Assembly (NCBI GenBank): GCA_949752745.1
Contig: OX457031.1
Span: forward strand, 868,001 to 932,000
Length of the DNA stretch: 64,000 nucleotides
Direction of reading: 5' to 3'
DNA from: Protula sp. h YS-2021
Taxonomy: Eukaryota; Annelida; Polychaeta; Sabellida; Serpulidae
The notes beneath the pieces are model-generated. The model was not told where the DNA came from. It was given only the letters and a program-made list of their open reading frames with translations, and searched no databases. The stretch's first letter is position 1. The number at the start of each line of letters is the position of its first letter. The translations under genes and the position numbers were made by a program. Shown piece after piece: positions 8,301 through 15,345 of this stretch.

Positions 8301-9392
8301 CCCCCTCCTCTAAATCGCGGCATTTGGGTGATGGGAGAAGGGGAGTTAAGGAGTCAGGAGGCAGCTGGTCGGCTGCGAATGACCTTGCAATGCGAATGAC
8401 CTTGCCGTGACCTTTTGTTGCAGAGGAGTCGTAGGAGCCGTGAGAACTCGGGCAGCACGCAGGGCCGGCACTCCCCCTGGTGGCCGCTCAACAGCTCACG
8501 AAGCCGGACCTGGTTCTTCATCTTAATCTGGCCCTTTCTCGTTCACTGGTTGATCAGCTTCGTGAGCAGGAGGAGAAACAGGTGGGCGGTTGCTATGGAT
8601 ACTTTGAAGGCGTGGTGTTTGGTGTTTGTTGTGTTGTTGTTCTCTCTGTGTTGTCTACTCTTGTGTTGAGTGGTCCAGTCTGTGTTGCTAACTTTCCGCT
8701 GTTTAGTCTGTGTCTTTCACTTTTGTGTTGTCCACTTTTGTGGTGCCCACTTTTGTGTTGACCACTTGTGTGTTGTCCACTGCTCGTACTGTGTTGTGCT
8801 GTGTTGTGTTGTGCTGTGTTGTTTAAGCTGTCTTGCATACTCCTTTGCTTGTCGCACTTTTTGTGTTGCCTTTTCTTTGACAGTTCCATCACCATTTTTC
8901 AAGTGTTGAGATATGAATGTCAGTTTTGAAATAAAACCTCAGTTGCGAACAATTTTATTTTGAACCTCAGTTTATACCTTCTAATTTTGATTCTAATTGT
9001 GTTTACAACTTCATTGCCTTCTACAAAACTGAAAAAAATAGGTGTCCACGTGATTGAACGGAAACTCATATTTCCTGTTTCTCCATGGACATCCTCAGGA
9101 TTTCACGAACCTCAGCCAAATAATAGTGTGAAATATATTTTTTCAATTAAAAAATGTTTCCATTTTTTGTTCATTTAGGAAAGCTCTGCATGAACATTTT
9201 AAAGAAATTTCCAAAGAGATTAAATTATTCTAAAAATAGGTAAAATGTCTCTGTAAATAAACTAATCAGGGAAATAACAACAGTAAATAAATAAATAAAC
9301 GGAGAGTGCTTGTGGTCTAACGCCTGGAGATCAGCTTGTGGTGTCCTGTAATAGTTTTAAATTTTTTTCTTCCACCTAGGCGATTGCGTTGA
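100..9392 (+). CDS. acbd5: ACBD5-like acyl-CoA-binding, tail-anchored protein (3' portion, 11 exons)
   Basis: Exons placed by eye: 100-238, 536-608, 1668-1893, 2397-2489, 3103-3350, 3911-4047, 5537-5665, 5933-6042, 6767-6984, 8424-8581, 9380-9392. All have AG acceptors and GT donors, and their phases chain into 513 codons plus TGA. The 5' exons lie upstream of the window. In the window-encoded numbering, residues 1-80 are the ACB domain (MLKFYAYFKQA, then KWDAW..LGDMS). Residues 188-225 are a duplicated 19-residue Pro/Gly repeat. A FFAT-like motif EFCDTSD follows an acidic run at 248-254. A coiled coil lies at about 422-457. A tryptophan-rich membrane segment is at 487-504, with basic tail RRRNRRLR. 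Known ACBD5 binds very-long-chain acyl-CoA on peroxisomes and tethers them to the ER through VAP proteins; this role is inferred here from the shared domain order. An ACBD4/5 pre-duplication orthologue is equally likely. The exact edges of exons 7, 8 and 11 are the least certain. Confidence 0.85.
536..608 (+). CDS. acbd5: acbd5 exon: end of ACB domain
   Basis: The acceptor CATTGCAG ends at 535. The first G completes the Trp codon begun at 237. The exon encodes DAWSRLGDMSREQAMLKYVE and then ELKK, the typical W..L..M...A...YV helix 4 of ACB domains. The donor GTGAAT starts at 609. It ends in phase 0, matching the next exon. Confidence 0.88.
1310..1356. repeat. (AAAT)n then (AAT)n microsatellite
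   Basis: Short AT-rich microsatellite in the acbd5 intron 609-1667. Bases 660-1130 of that intron are C/T- then G-rich low-complexity DNA with no gene. Confidence 0.85.
1385..1667. repeat. ~51-bp minisatellite containing copies of a splice acceptor
   Basis: Units carry GTAGAGACCACGCC or variants, GATGAGTAATTTGATTGACG and TTTACAGATCGTAGA. The last three starts are 1565, 1616 and 1668 (spacing 51 and 52); earlier units are more degenerate. The final unit continues directly into the coding exon. Confidence 0.85.
1668..1893 (+). CDS. acbd5: acbd5 exon: linker after ACB domain
   Basis: The exon starts at the third of three tandem copies of the acceptor TTTACAG|ATCGTAGA. It encodes IVEAMPHTAMVQDFVQKLDN and then a Pro/Asn/Gly and Asp/Ser-rich linker. 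The donor is CAG|GTACAAGT at 1894. The two upstream acceptor copies (exon starts 1565 and 1616) would each run into an in-frame TAA after 10 codons, so 1668 is chosen. It ends in phase 1. Confidence 0.85.
2099..2125 (+). repeat. hairpin end resembling the Helentron-like element
   Basis: AGTCCCCGGTTGGGGGCT followed by AATTAATAA forms a GC-rich stem-loop. It resembles GTCCCCCGGCGGGGGAC plus TAATAA at the end of the element near 19,577. It is probably the terminus of a related, otherwise eroded element. Confidence 0.45.
2126..2336. repeat. (GA)n microsatellite
   Basis: About 200 bp of near-pure GA repeats with GATA/GTGA interruptions in the acbd5 intron before exon 2397-2489. Long open frames on the other strand here are Ser/Leu low-complexity artefacts. 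Confidence 0.95.
2397..2489 (+). CDS. acbd5: acbd5 exon: short linker
   Basis: The acceptor TCGTGTACAG ends at 2396 and the donor GTATGT starts at 2490. The length of 93 nt keeps phase 1 on both sides, so the exon could be skipped without a frameshift. It encodes GVGDTYDQRGDVIHNDISAA and then QMLPQSMQLKS. No domain is recognised. It sits between a (GA)n tract and an AT-rich minisatellite. Confidence 0.7.
2508..2862. repeat. ~22-24-bp AT-rich minisatellite
   Basis: About 15 units of AGAAAATCTTAACATTCG type, alternating with AACAATACGTGG variants, in the intron 2490-3102. It shows higher-order pairing of ~46 bp. Confidence 0.9.
3103..3350 (+). CDS. acbd5: acbd5 exon: PG-rich repeat and FFAT-like motif
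   Basis: The acceptor CTGATGTAG ends at 3102 and the donor follows CCCAG at 3351. It encodes two tandem 19-residue repeats (period 57 bp, starting at 3135 and 3192, with a third start at 3249) of the form GGAGSP.E.PPEG.LE.PP. An acidic stretch with EFCDTSD at 3315-3335 follows. FFAT motifs (consensus EFFDAxE after acidic residues) bind the MSP domain of VAP proteins on the ER. In ACBD5 a degenerate FFAT does this, so the position and flanks support VAP binding here, although binding is not demonstrated. Confidence 0.82.
3440..3835. repeat. dispersed repeat with GTCCGTCTGTC tracts
   Basis: Two TCCGTCCGTCTGTCTG-type blocks (about 3,490-3,512 and 3,615-3,640) flank and precede a segment with ACACGATAACTTAAAAACTG. 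Such tetranucleotide tracts beside a conserved core are typical of pearl/Helentron-like non-autonomous repeats in marine invertebrates. Exact ends are not seen. Confidence 0.45.
3911..4047 (+). CDS. acbd5: acbd5 exon: low-complexity linker
   Basis: The acceptor CTTAAACAG ends at 3910 and the donor GTGGGG starts at 4048. It encodes RANVEDFEEMYPADQTDHTY and a His/Pro/Asn/Ser-rich stretch. It enters in phase 0 and leaves in phase 2. The 20-bp minisatellite of the next intron begins about 20 bases after the donor. Confidence 0.75.
4068..5333. repeat. 20-bp G/T-rich intronic minisatellite (~60 copies)
   Basis: Unit AGGTTGTGTTGGGTGGGTAG with variants (AGAG/GGAG starts, TGTGTAG ends). It fills most of the 1.5-kb acbd5 intron. 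It is strongly strand-asymmetric (G/T on +) and long open frames on - (His/Thr/Pro-rich) are repeat artefacts. Confidence 0.95.
5537..5665 (+). CDS. acbd5: acbd5 exon: Ser/Met-rich linker
   Basis: The acceptor TTTGTGTAG ends at 5536. The first C completes a Ser codon (AG|C). It encodes SHSNSSGLLSPAEGMSEFMP and then PAVMADRSQSSVFTQRSLAD. The donor is CAACGG|GTCAGT at 5666, leaving phase 2. The 3' edge motif AGCAACG recurs several times just downstream. The fit of both phases supports the exon; the weak donor lowers confidence. Confidence 0.65.
5933..6042 (+). CDS. acbd5: acbd5 exon with repeated splice donors
   Basis: The acceptor GTTTTTAG ends at 5932. The exon encodes GGWRRAQGKSARGAGEAQPG and then SRVPPNSGAESSQQT. 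The first donor is AACAG|GTAGTC at 6043. The same donor recurs in phase 1 at 6082, 6121, 6160, 6196 and 6235 in a 39-bp (13-codon) repeat that stays open to a TAA at 6255. The exon may therefore end at any of six donors and add zero to five copies of a 13-residue repeat. The shortest form is listed. Confidence 0.65.
6022..6625 (+). repeat. 39-bp minisatellite spanning an exon-intron border
   Basis: About 15 units of the form AATCTAGTCAACAAACAG|GTAGTCAAATCAGTCATACAG (split here at the donor). The first six are spaced 39 or 36 bp and stay in the coding frame to 6,257. Later ones carry indels. Diverged units of the same array remain in the downstream tail copies (32,740-33,000; 41,040-41,160 and repeats). 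Confidence 0.9.
6767..6984 (+). CDS. acbd5: acbd5 exon: coiled-coil
   Basis: The acceptor TTGACTGCAG ends at 6766 and the donor is CAG|GTGAGT at 6985. It encodes a Gly-rich stretch, then PEVTQQIATALVQLQQDMNS and VLTRLNTLEALTVAQSQ, a heptad-like helix matching the ACBD5 coiled coil just before its membrane anchor. It ends in phase 0. The last ~35 bases plus the donor are copied about 14 more times in the following intron. Confidence 0.85.
6930..8110 (+). repeat. G-rich minisatellite carrying ~15 copies of a splice donor
   Basis: Units of roughly 65-95 bp: GCACTGACAGTGGCTCAGAG, then TCAG|GTAAGTAGC, then a variable run of G. Donor-like junctions start at 6985, 7058, 7139, 7223, 7303, 7384, 7458, 7601, 7674, 7754, 7831 and 7903 with GT, and at 7535, 7976 and 8069 with GC. 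Only the first follows an open coding frame. Confidence 0.92.
8218..8312. repeat. (AAT)n and C-rich low-complexity tract
   Basis: AATAATAAT/AAATAAAT tract followed by CCCCTCCCCCT. The left edge of the large segmental duplication lies here (~8,236, matching ~20,665). Confidence 0.8.
8424..8581 (+). CDS. acbd5: acbd5 exon: C-terminal membrane anchor
   Basis: The acceptor TTTTGTTGCAG ends at 8423 and the donor CAG|GTGGGC starts at 8582. It encodes a Ser/Arg linker, the conserved PWWPL, and the membrane segment WFFILIWPFLVHWLISFV followed by SRRRN. Tail-anchored ACBD5 proteins end with this WPF-type segment and a basic tail that PEX19 uses for peroxisomal targeting. An exon of identical length (158 nt) recurs at 20,874, and decayed ones occur in each downstream unit. 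Confidence 0.87.
8605..8830. repeat. TGTTG-rich imperfect minisatellite
   Basis: Imperfect ~15-bp units of CTTTTGTGTTGTCCA type after the membrane-anchor exon, ending in GTGTTGTGCTGTG. It is duplicated at 21,055-21,345. The ~1.6-kb inverted-end insertion of the downstream units sits inside this tract. Confidence 0.85.
9380..9392 (+). CDS. acbd5: acbd5 last coding exon (basic tail and stop)
   Basis: The acceptor TTCCACCTAG ends at 9379. AG|G CGA TTG CGT TGA gives tail residues RRLR after RRRN and a stop, close to the basic end expected for ACBD5. A possible donor AAACAG|GTTTGC about 30 bases on would make the rest an internal 3' UTR exon joined to 10,659. If this exon is skipped, splicing directly to 10,659 gives AGG CGG CGA TGA, also a basic end. 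Both alternatives occur in duplicate form near 21,907 and 23,701. Confidence 0.6.
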
Positions 9393-9584
9393 ATAAAAAG
9401 TAACTGCACAAAACAAACAGGTTTGCTGAGTTGTTAAGTGTGCATATATCTCCCCACCCACCCACCCCCTGCCCCCTAACTCCCACCTCTTACGAATGTC
9501 TGTATTGTAATTCCGTATGGCTATCCTCCATTGCTGGCTGTTGCTATGGTAACTAATGCTCGGGGCCGTAGGAAAAAGTTTTAG

Positions 9585-9838
9585 AAGAAAAGGTTATAGT
9601 TTATGGGAGAAAAGGTTATAGTTTATGGGAGAAAAGGTTATAGTTTATGGGAGAAAAGGTTATAGTTTATGGGAGGAAAGGTTATAGTTTATGGGAGAAA
9701 AGTTATAGTTTATGGGAGAAAAGGTTATAGTTTATGGGAGGAAAGGTTATAGTTTATGGGAGGGAAGTTTATAGTTTATTGGAGAAAAGGTTATAGCTTA
9801 TGGGAGGAAAAGTTATACTTTATGGGAGAGAAGGTTAT
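9585..9838. repeat. 22-bp minisatellite, ~11 copies
   Basis: Unit GGGAGAAAAGGTTATAGTTTAT. The homologous site at 22,095-22,965 has about 39 copies and the downstream tail copies have only one or two. Confidence 0.95.
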
Positions 9839-10297
9839 ATACAGCAATTTGTTTCTTCTGTAAAATTGAGACATGACTTTAAAATCCTCAAAAGAAGGAT
9901 TTGTTTGGGGAAAATTATTAAATATATATATAAAGAAAATAAAAGATAGTGAAAGAAAACGGCTATAAATTGCTATTCATTTTATTGCTCTACGAATTGT
10001 AGACGCTGTGATGTATAGTCAGAAAATACTGGATTATAATCACAAAAATCCGTTATTGTTGATAGATATTACAGTAATCAAATGCTATGTCAGTGATGAC
10101 TCCATATTGTACGAGACCGTATAATAGATGACGGTGGTGGATGAGTCAACAAGAACGTACTCTACTTCTAATAAGAGGAAATTCTTTTCTTTAATTCTAA
10201 GATAAAATTCTTAACAGTGTATATATGATATGCGTTCACCTGAATCGTGTGCTTTGTTTGTGTATTGTAAAAGGAAAAGAACGTAATGAACAATTAA

Positions 10298-10440
10298 TTC
10301 TAAATAATAATAATAATAATTAAAATAATAATAATAGTAATAATAATAATTATTATAATAACGATAACAATAATAATTAACATAGTAATAATTATAATAA
10401 TAATAGTAATAACAATAATAATAATGATAAGAATAATTTA
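10298..10440. repeat. imperfect (AAT)n tract
   Basis: AT-rich trinucleotide tract inside the acbd5 terminal intron. Homologous, independently sized tracts occur near 23,335, 36,805, 45,605, 54,298 and 62,986. Confidence 0.9.
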
Positions 10441-10658
10441 AAAGTTTCGATTATCAGTTATTTTGATGAAGCTTGTCATGTATTTTATGATATTTTCTGG
10501 GAAATTTAATATGAATCTAGTTCTTTTTTGTTTTTTTTTTAAATCTATCTTTTCTGTTTCAGTTTTTGCATTTAAACTAGAATAGCTTTATTAAACACAG
10601 CAGAACAAAGTTTTGAGCCAAAGATATGATTTAAAAAAAAATTTTTTTCTTGGTACAG

Positions 10659-10945
10659 GCGGCGATGACATAGTCTAGATGACTTCACCACGGACAGATC
10701 GAGCAGTCATCGAAGGCTTGTTAAATCACATGACCTGCATAAGATCACGTGACTCTGCATTGACTCACGTGACTACATTGTAGCTAGTCTGTATTGTCGT
10801 AATCAAGTGCATCATGACGCAACAGTTTTGCGATGGAGCAGATTTGAACAGTGCTATATATTTTCCAATTGTAAGAGAAACCCGTGCGTAAGAGTGTTGA
10901 ATGACTCTTTGAATTTTTGTAAATGAAATAAATGTGATATCATAT
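10659..10945 (+). other. putative acbd5 3' UTR terminal exon
   Basis: An acceptor TTGGTACAG precedes 10,659. This block is one of the better conserved non-coding stretches between this copy, 23,701-23,990 and the decayed units (37,313-37,590 and repeats). It contains several CACGTG E-box-type palindromes and ends at AATAAA (10,927-10,932) followed by T-rich DNA. It reads as the last, mostly untranslated exon of acbd5; the extent is inferred. Confidence 0.5.
10927..10932 (+). terminator. AATAAA polyadenylation signal, acbd5
   Basis: AATAAA is followed within 20-70 bases by GT- and T-rich sequence. The duplicate at 23,969-23,974 keeps it. The decayed unit at ~37,559 reads AGTAAA instead, so the signal is lost there. 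Confidence 0.5.
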
Positions 10946-10999
10946 ATATTTAGTGATTTTTTTTTGGTCCAAGAAATGGCTGGTTATTTACCTGCGATT

Positions 11000-11560
11000 G
11001 GCCTTGGGTTTAGGGGCGGGAGGAGGAGGGGGGGTCGGGGAGATGGGAGGGGGGCGGGGAGGTGGAGCAAGGGCTGGGAGTTGGGAAGGTGCTGGGAGGT
11101 GGAGGAGGGGCAGGTAGGGGGAGGGGGAGAAGGTGGAGGAGAGGCAGGGAGGTGGGAAGGGGCGGGGAGGTTGAGGAGGGGAGGGGAGGGTGGAGGGGAG
11201 GTGGATCGGAGGGGGAGGGAGGGGCATTGCGATTGGATGGTGAAAAATTATAAACCGGGTCTATACACCATTATATAATTGTTGAGCATAATACTGATGT
11301 CAAACAATGCATTTCTTTTGGTGTTGTAAAACTGGGAGAGAAGTTACGGTGAGAGGGGGAGGGGACGATTGGGGGGTGTGGTGTGGGTTTGGAAGATGAG
11401 TGAGCATCTGCTCGGTGAGATGGGTGGGAGGGGGTGGGGGGGGGGTGCGGACGGATAAAGTTGTACAAAAAGGTTGCTGTGGTGAATGGTGGAAGGAACG
11501 GGGGGTCGGGCGGGGAGGGGTCGGGCGGGGAGGAAGGAGCAGGAGGGATTGAGATTGTTA
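11000..11560. repeat. G-rich low-complexity DNA
   Basis: Runs of GGGGAGGTGGAGG-type sequence at about 11,010-11,225 and 11,340-11,550, separated by a conserved AT-rich spacer that includes CAAACAATGCATTTCTTTT. The duplicate is at 24,050-24,610. No gene is seen. Confidence 0.85.
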
Positions 11561-11661
11561 TCATGTCACAGGGCTATCACAATGAGAGAAATCGATTCGT
11601 AATTTTTATTTTATTATTTTACACATCCATAACGCAAACATTAGAAGCAATGTCATTACAG

Positions 11662-11890
11662 GCGACATGTCGTTATAAGCCATGTCGTTATAAGCCATGT
11701 CGTCATAAGCCATGTCGTTATAAGCCATGTCGTCATAAGTCATGTCGTTATAAGCCATGCCGTCATAAGGCATGTCGTTATAAGCCATGCCGTCATAAGC
11801 CATGTCGTTATAAGCCATGTCGTCATAAGCCATGTCGTTATAAGCCATGCCGTCATAAGCCATGTCGTTATAAGCCATGTCATCACAAAG
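11662..11890. repeat. 15-bp (paired 30-bp) minisatellite
   Basis: Alternating GTCGTTATAAGCCAT and GTCGTCATAAGCCAT, about 15 units. The homologous site at 24,715-24,780 has about four. Related GTCGTTATAAGC units close each unit of the downstream tandem array. Open frames on both strands are artefacts of a period divisible by three. Confidence 0.95.
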
Positions 11891-12134
11891 ATGTTTTAAT
11901 GTTTCTCAATTTGATTTGAATTTGATTCGTTTCCAAAATACAGTATAACGGCATTATAACGACGCCGGATATCGCGACATATTCGGTGTCCCGACACAAA
12001 TGTTTGGACCCACATTAGTTTTTCTCCAGTTTAACACTCTTGGTTATATGATACAAGCTTTTTATAAAAGTGATTATGTGATTATAAACTGTACTTTTAA
12101 AGTGAAATTGTAATACATTTATACGAAACTTCAA

Positions 12135-12290
12135 AACGACTTAGGCATTAACCGGTATTCGATTAACCGATTTCATCTGTACTTGTGTTACTTGTATGAA
12201 ATGTAACTGGCATACTGTTAACCGACTTAGGCATTATTCGGTATTCGATTAACCGATTTTATCTGTATTACTGTTACTTCTAAAAGATGT
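12135..12290. repeat. ~85-bp direct duplication
   Basis: Two copies of a block with CGACTTAGGCATTA..CGGTATTCGATTAACCGAT. The same pair is present at 25,050-25,200, so it predates the segmental duplication. Bases 12,290-12,600 are AT-rich with nothing recognisable. Confidence 0.85.
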
Positions 12291-12622
12291 TTTCATTAAG
12301 TCATTTGACAAAGCAGAGTAGTTATATATAGCCGATTTTAATGCATAAGAATTTACATACAAATTATCCATTTATTACTAAATTGCAGTTACTAAGTATA
12401 AATTTAAGTAGTTATTTTGTGTCGAAGTTTTCCACAAGTCAAAAGTGCTTTTACGAATTAAATGTCGTAAAAAGAAAATGTACATAAATAAGAAAGATAC
12501 ATATCAGGAATATTTTTTTCTTTACGCAACTGTTTGCTTTGGGGGCCATTCATAATGACGTAAGCAAACCCTTCCTCCCCTCCCCCACCGCTCGCCGATT
12601 TCACTCAGGTAATCATAATGTG

Positions 12623-12630
12623 TGACGTCA
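12623..12630. promoter_or_regulatory. CRE-type palindrome TGACGTCA
   Basis: A perfect TGACGTCA, with TGACGTAA about 70 bases upstream, in conserved DNA between the convergent acbd5 and TRIM genes. The copy is at 25,537-25,544. It matches a CREB/ATF site by sequence only. Confidence 0.3.
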
Positions 12631-12660
12631 CGAAGTGCGATCAGCTCTGGAGATCGCACC

Positions 12661-13015
12661 GACAAGCGATCCCCTCCCCCCTCCGCGCTCCCCGCCCGCC
12701 CCATCGTCTATGCGTACGTGCTTTGTGGATGCCCTCTATAGAAAGGACCAACCTCTTTACAATGCACAGAAGTTTGAATTCTCCGTGGAATTATAGTGAC
12801 TGGTTCAATTTGTTTTACTTAGACATTGATCTACAACTGACAAGCCATCCCCTCCCCCCTCCCCCTCCACCCCAGCCCCATCTATGCGTACGTACTTTGT
12901 GGATGCCCTCTATAGAAAGGACCAATCGCTTTACAATGCACGGAAGGATAAATTCTCCGTGTAATTATAGTGAATTTCTTTCAATTTTTTTTATATTTAG
13001 ACTTGGATCTACAGC
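12661..13015. repeat. ~178-bp tandem duplication 3' of TRIM gene 1
   Basis: Two adjacent copies of a block with ATGCGTACGTGCTTTGTGGA, GAAAGGACCAA and TTCTCCGTG. The duplicate locus (25,560-25,750) has a single copy, so this doubling followed the segmental duplication or was lost there. Confidence 0.85.
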
Positions 13016-13101
13016 CCTTCTTGCAGTCGTCATATGGAGTGCCGCGTTCAGTGTTCTATGGTGATTAAGTCACTATGGCAACGTCTGGGATGAAACTCAT
13101 C

Positions 13102-15018
13102 TTATGTGAGTTTGAAAAGAGCGTCTTTAGTGACAACGAGCAGCTGACCGAGGTGATCCACTGTGGCGTGTCGTGGGCATTCTATCTTCTCACTGAGCTT
13201 GAGCACGCGCCACGTGTTGTCGTTCATGCAGAGCTGGAGTCGGTGATTCCAATAATCACAAACAAGGGCGTGGCCGTGTGCATCGCTACAGGCTACACGT
13301 GGCCGTGAGAAATCACCAGGAGCACTTCCTTTGCTACCGAGGCGTGAGTATGTGTCTTTACTCAGGTCATAACGGTCTACAGCATTCATGAAAACATTCG
13401 ATAAGGTCAGGATGTTATTTCTGATGGAGAAGTCGTAGTAATGCTCGTGCAACTGTACTTGTTTTATGCACGACCACCCGCTCCTGCCGCGTTGATGTAT
13501 CGTTACAGTCTTATTATTGCTCAGCCCGTATACATACTGATTGTCACAGGCGGCATCCCAGTAGCGACCTTCAGCAATCACGTGCTTAATAACGCCGTCA
13601 GCAGTGACAGTCACCAGTCCTAGGTCCTTGTGAGGCTTGTGCTTATGTTCAAGCCTGACACCGTTACACGCGACTATAACGCTGCCATTAGCGGCTTGTG
13701 ACACCGCGCTTGCGTCAAATACCACACAGTCCTCGTCATCACACGTGGAGCTCTTTTCTCGTATCCAGACAGTCTTCTCATTGCGTGCTGAATCGGTGTC
13801 ACTGTAACTGAGAATATCTATGTCACCTGTTTTATACACTATCCATATCTGATTGTCTATGCTTGCAATCTTCCACGAAGTACTACGGGTACATTTGAAC
13901 AGTTTTTTCACTTGAAGTGTCCTTGACACATAGTTACCAAAAGAAGCCCGATTCACAAAAACGTCTTCCCATGTCATGGAAACTGTTTCTAAGCTTAGCA
14001 GTTCCATGTACCCTTCTGAAGGAAATGATTGAGGATTCTGTTCAGCGAGACGTGGTGATAGGGTTACGGTTGGGGTTTCCGTTCTTGCCATTTGTGGGTT
14101 CGTGTGACTTGATTGGTCAGAGATTGCTATCTGCATTTGCTTAAGTTGTTTAATGGTTTCGTCTCCATGTAGAACTGTTATTGTTAATTCTTGATTCTCT
14201 TCTTCCATTGATGTAATGACCATTGAAAACGTGTCATGCCTTTGTTTTGATTGGGCTACCATGTCGTTAATTAATGCTTCATTTAAGAGTGTCCGCTGGT
14301 CGTTCTCTGACATCGCGTCCTTGATAATCTTCATATCCTGATTAAACGAAGCCCGATGTATGTCCAAGGTTTCGATACTGGAGTCGAAGGCTTTTGTCTG
14401 TTCCTCACGTTTCTTCTCAATTTCTTGGCGAAGTTTACTGTGGACTTTTCTAACCTCGCTAATGATTTGTTTTTCTGAGTCATTTATTTTGCGAACAGCG
14501 TCACAAAAAAGAGAGCTGGCTTTTGCATTGGCGTCTAATTTCTTGGCTTTGGCATTATCAAACTGTTGAACTGTCTCTTCCATGGCTGTTAAAACCCTTT
14601 GGAGCTTTTCCTCGCTTGCGGCTTTCATGTCACTTATCATGTATATGTGGTGCGCTTTGGTTGTAGGTTGCTTTGTGTGGCCTCTTTTACAGCGGTCACC
14701 GATATACATATCACACTGATGACATTTTCCCACTGCCGGTTCGTCGTCGCACAACTCACATACTTGTTTATCTTTAAACCTGTTTGTGTGATCATGATGA
14801 AGGTCGATGAGCTTTTGTGTGCGGAAATCTCTTTTGATATCTCTCTGCTCGGAGACTCGCTGGCAGATGGGACATTGAAGCAGCCCATCTTCGTCTATCA
14901 TCTCATCTACGTCCTTTTGACACAAATTGTGGAGGCATTTTAATGACATGGGATTCTCCATGATTTCAAGATGTATCGGACAGGTAAGCTCTTCAGCAAG
15001 GTTCATCGACAGCGCCAT
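13102..15018 (-). CDS. TRIM protein 1: RING / B-box / coiled coil / NHL-like propeller E3 ligase
   Basis: Intact single-exon frame of 638 codons. An N-terminal RING-like domain covers residues 13-52 (ligand positions C13, H16, C28, H30, C33, D36, C49, C52). A B-box spans 87-124 (C87, C90, C99, C102, G107, C110, H114, H123/124). A long Lys/Glu-rich coiled coil covers about 145-310 and a variable hinge about 315-370. The C-terminal beta-propeller-like region has NHL-type repeats, clearest in GSAPGDFSRPRVACSDAHGH followed by LVCDYWNHRLQL. TRIM-NHL proteins are cytoplasmic E3 ubiquitin ligases whose propeller binds targets or RNA. Two RING ligands are non-standard and one B-box Cys is Gly, so ligase activity is uncertain. 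The start is the ATG just downstream of a splice-acceptor-like CTTTATTTCAG at ~15,028-15,038 (- strand), which suggests a 5' UTR intron. It converges on acbd5. Confidence 0.88.
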   Translation of the reverse strand: MALSMNLAEELTCPIHLEIMENPMSLKCLHNLCQKDVDEMIDEDGLLQCPICQRVSEQRDIKRDFRTQKLIDLHHDHTNRFKDKQVCELCDDEPAVGKCHQCDMYIGDRCKRGHTKQPTTKAHHIYMISDMKAASEEKLQRVLTAMEETVQQFDNAKAKKLDANAKASSLFCDAVRKINDSEKQIISEVRKVHSKLRQEIEKKREEQTKAFDSSIETLDIHRASFNQDMKIIKDAMSENDQRTLLNEALINDMVAQSKQRHDTFSMVITSMEEENQELTITVLHGDETIKQLKQMQIAISDQSSHTNPQMARTETPTVTLSPRLAEQNPQSFPSEGYMELLSLETVSMTWEDVFVNRASFGNYVSRTLQVKKLFKCTRSTSWKIASIDNQIWIVYKTGDIDILSYSDTDSARNEKTVWIREKSSTCDDEDCVVFDASAVSQAANGSVIVACNGVRLEHKHKPHKDLGLVTVTADGVIKHVIAEGRYWDAACDNQYVYGLSNNKTVTIHQRGRSGWSCIKQVQLHEHYYDFSIRNNILTLSNVFMNAVDRYDLSKDTYSRLGSKGSAPGDFSRPRVACSDAHGHALVCDYWNHRLQLCMNDNTWRVLKLSEKIECPRHATVDHLGQLLVVTKDALFKLT

Positions 15019-15345
15019 TGCTTCTAACTGAAATAAAGACGCCTGTATTAGTTTCGATATATCTGGAACAGAAAGTTAAAATGACAACCTTTTTTGAGAG
15101 AGAGATGCTGGCCTGTTACGCCAGCCTTCTTCAAACGTTGCATCATTGTTGTGATTGCCAAGAACAGGAAAAGGGGGTTATGCAGTCACGACCACCCCCA
15201 CCCCCAATCTCTACAACCGATCACGGCTCGGAATGCAACTGTAGGAGCCATTAGTACCCCCAACCCCCCCCCCCCCCCCCACCACCACCACTGTGCAATT
15301 ACATATTCGAGATGTGAACGGTTTCAAAGTTTAGAAGTTTTTTAG
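15019..15345. other. 5' flank of TRIM gene 1
   Basis: Contains the acceptor-like CTTTATTTCAG (- strand) 10 bases before the ATG, then C-rich runs at ~15,190 and ~15,262. No first exon or promoter motif can be named. It shares no clear similarity with the flank of TRIM gene 2. Confidence 0.5.

Larger units (their letters stand above)
8236..15023. repeat. segmental duplication, copy A
   Basis: Covers the acbd5 anchor exon, its 3' region and TRIM gene 1. It is collinear with 20,665-27,741 (offset ~12.4-12.7 kb). Minisatellites inside have changed copy number independently. Confidence 0.9.

Noticed and set aside
8582..8669. Read-through of the acbd5 anchor exon to a stop at 8,669 (tail RWAVAMDTLKAWCL...)
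   Set aside because: The CAG|GTGGGC donor and a matching basic-tail exon at 9,380 fit the family better. The read-through adds a Cys/Leu-rich tail coded by the TGTTG tract.
11606..11878. MAYNDMAYDD-type frame on the - strand
   Set aside because: 15-bp minisatellite artefact; the + strand is equally open.
14599..14943. + strand frames opposite TRIM gene 1
   Set aside because: Shadows of the RING/B-box-coding - strand.
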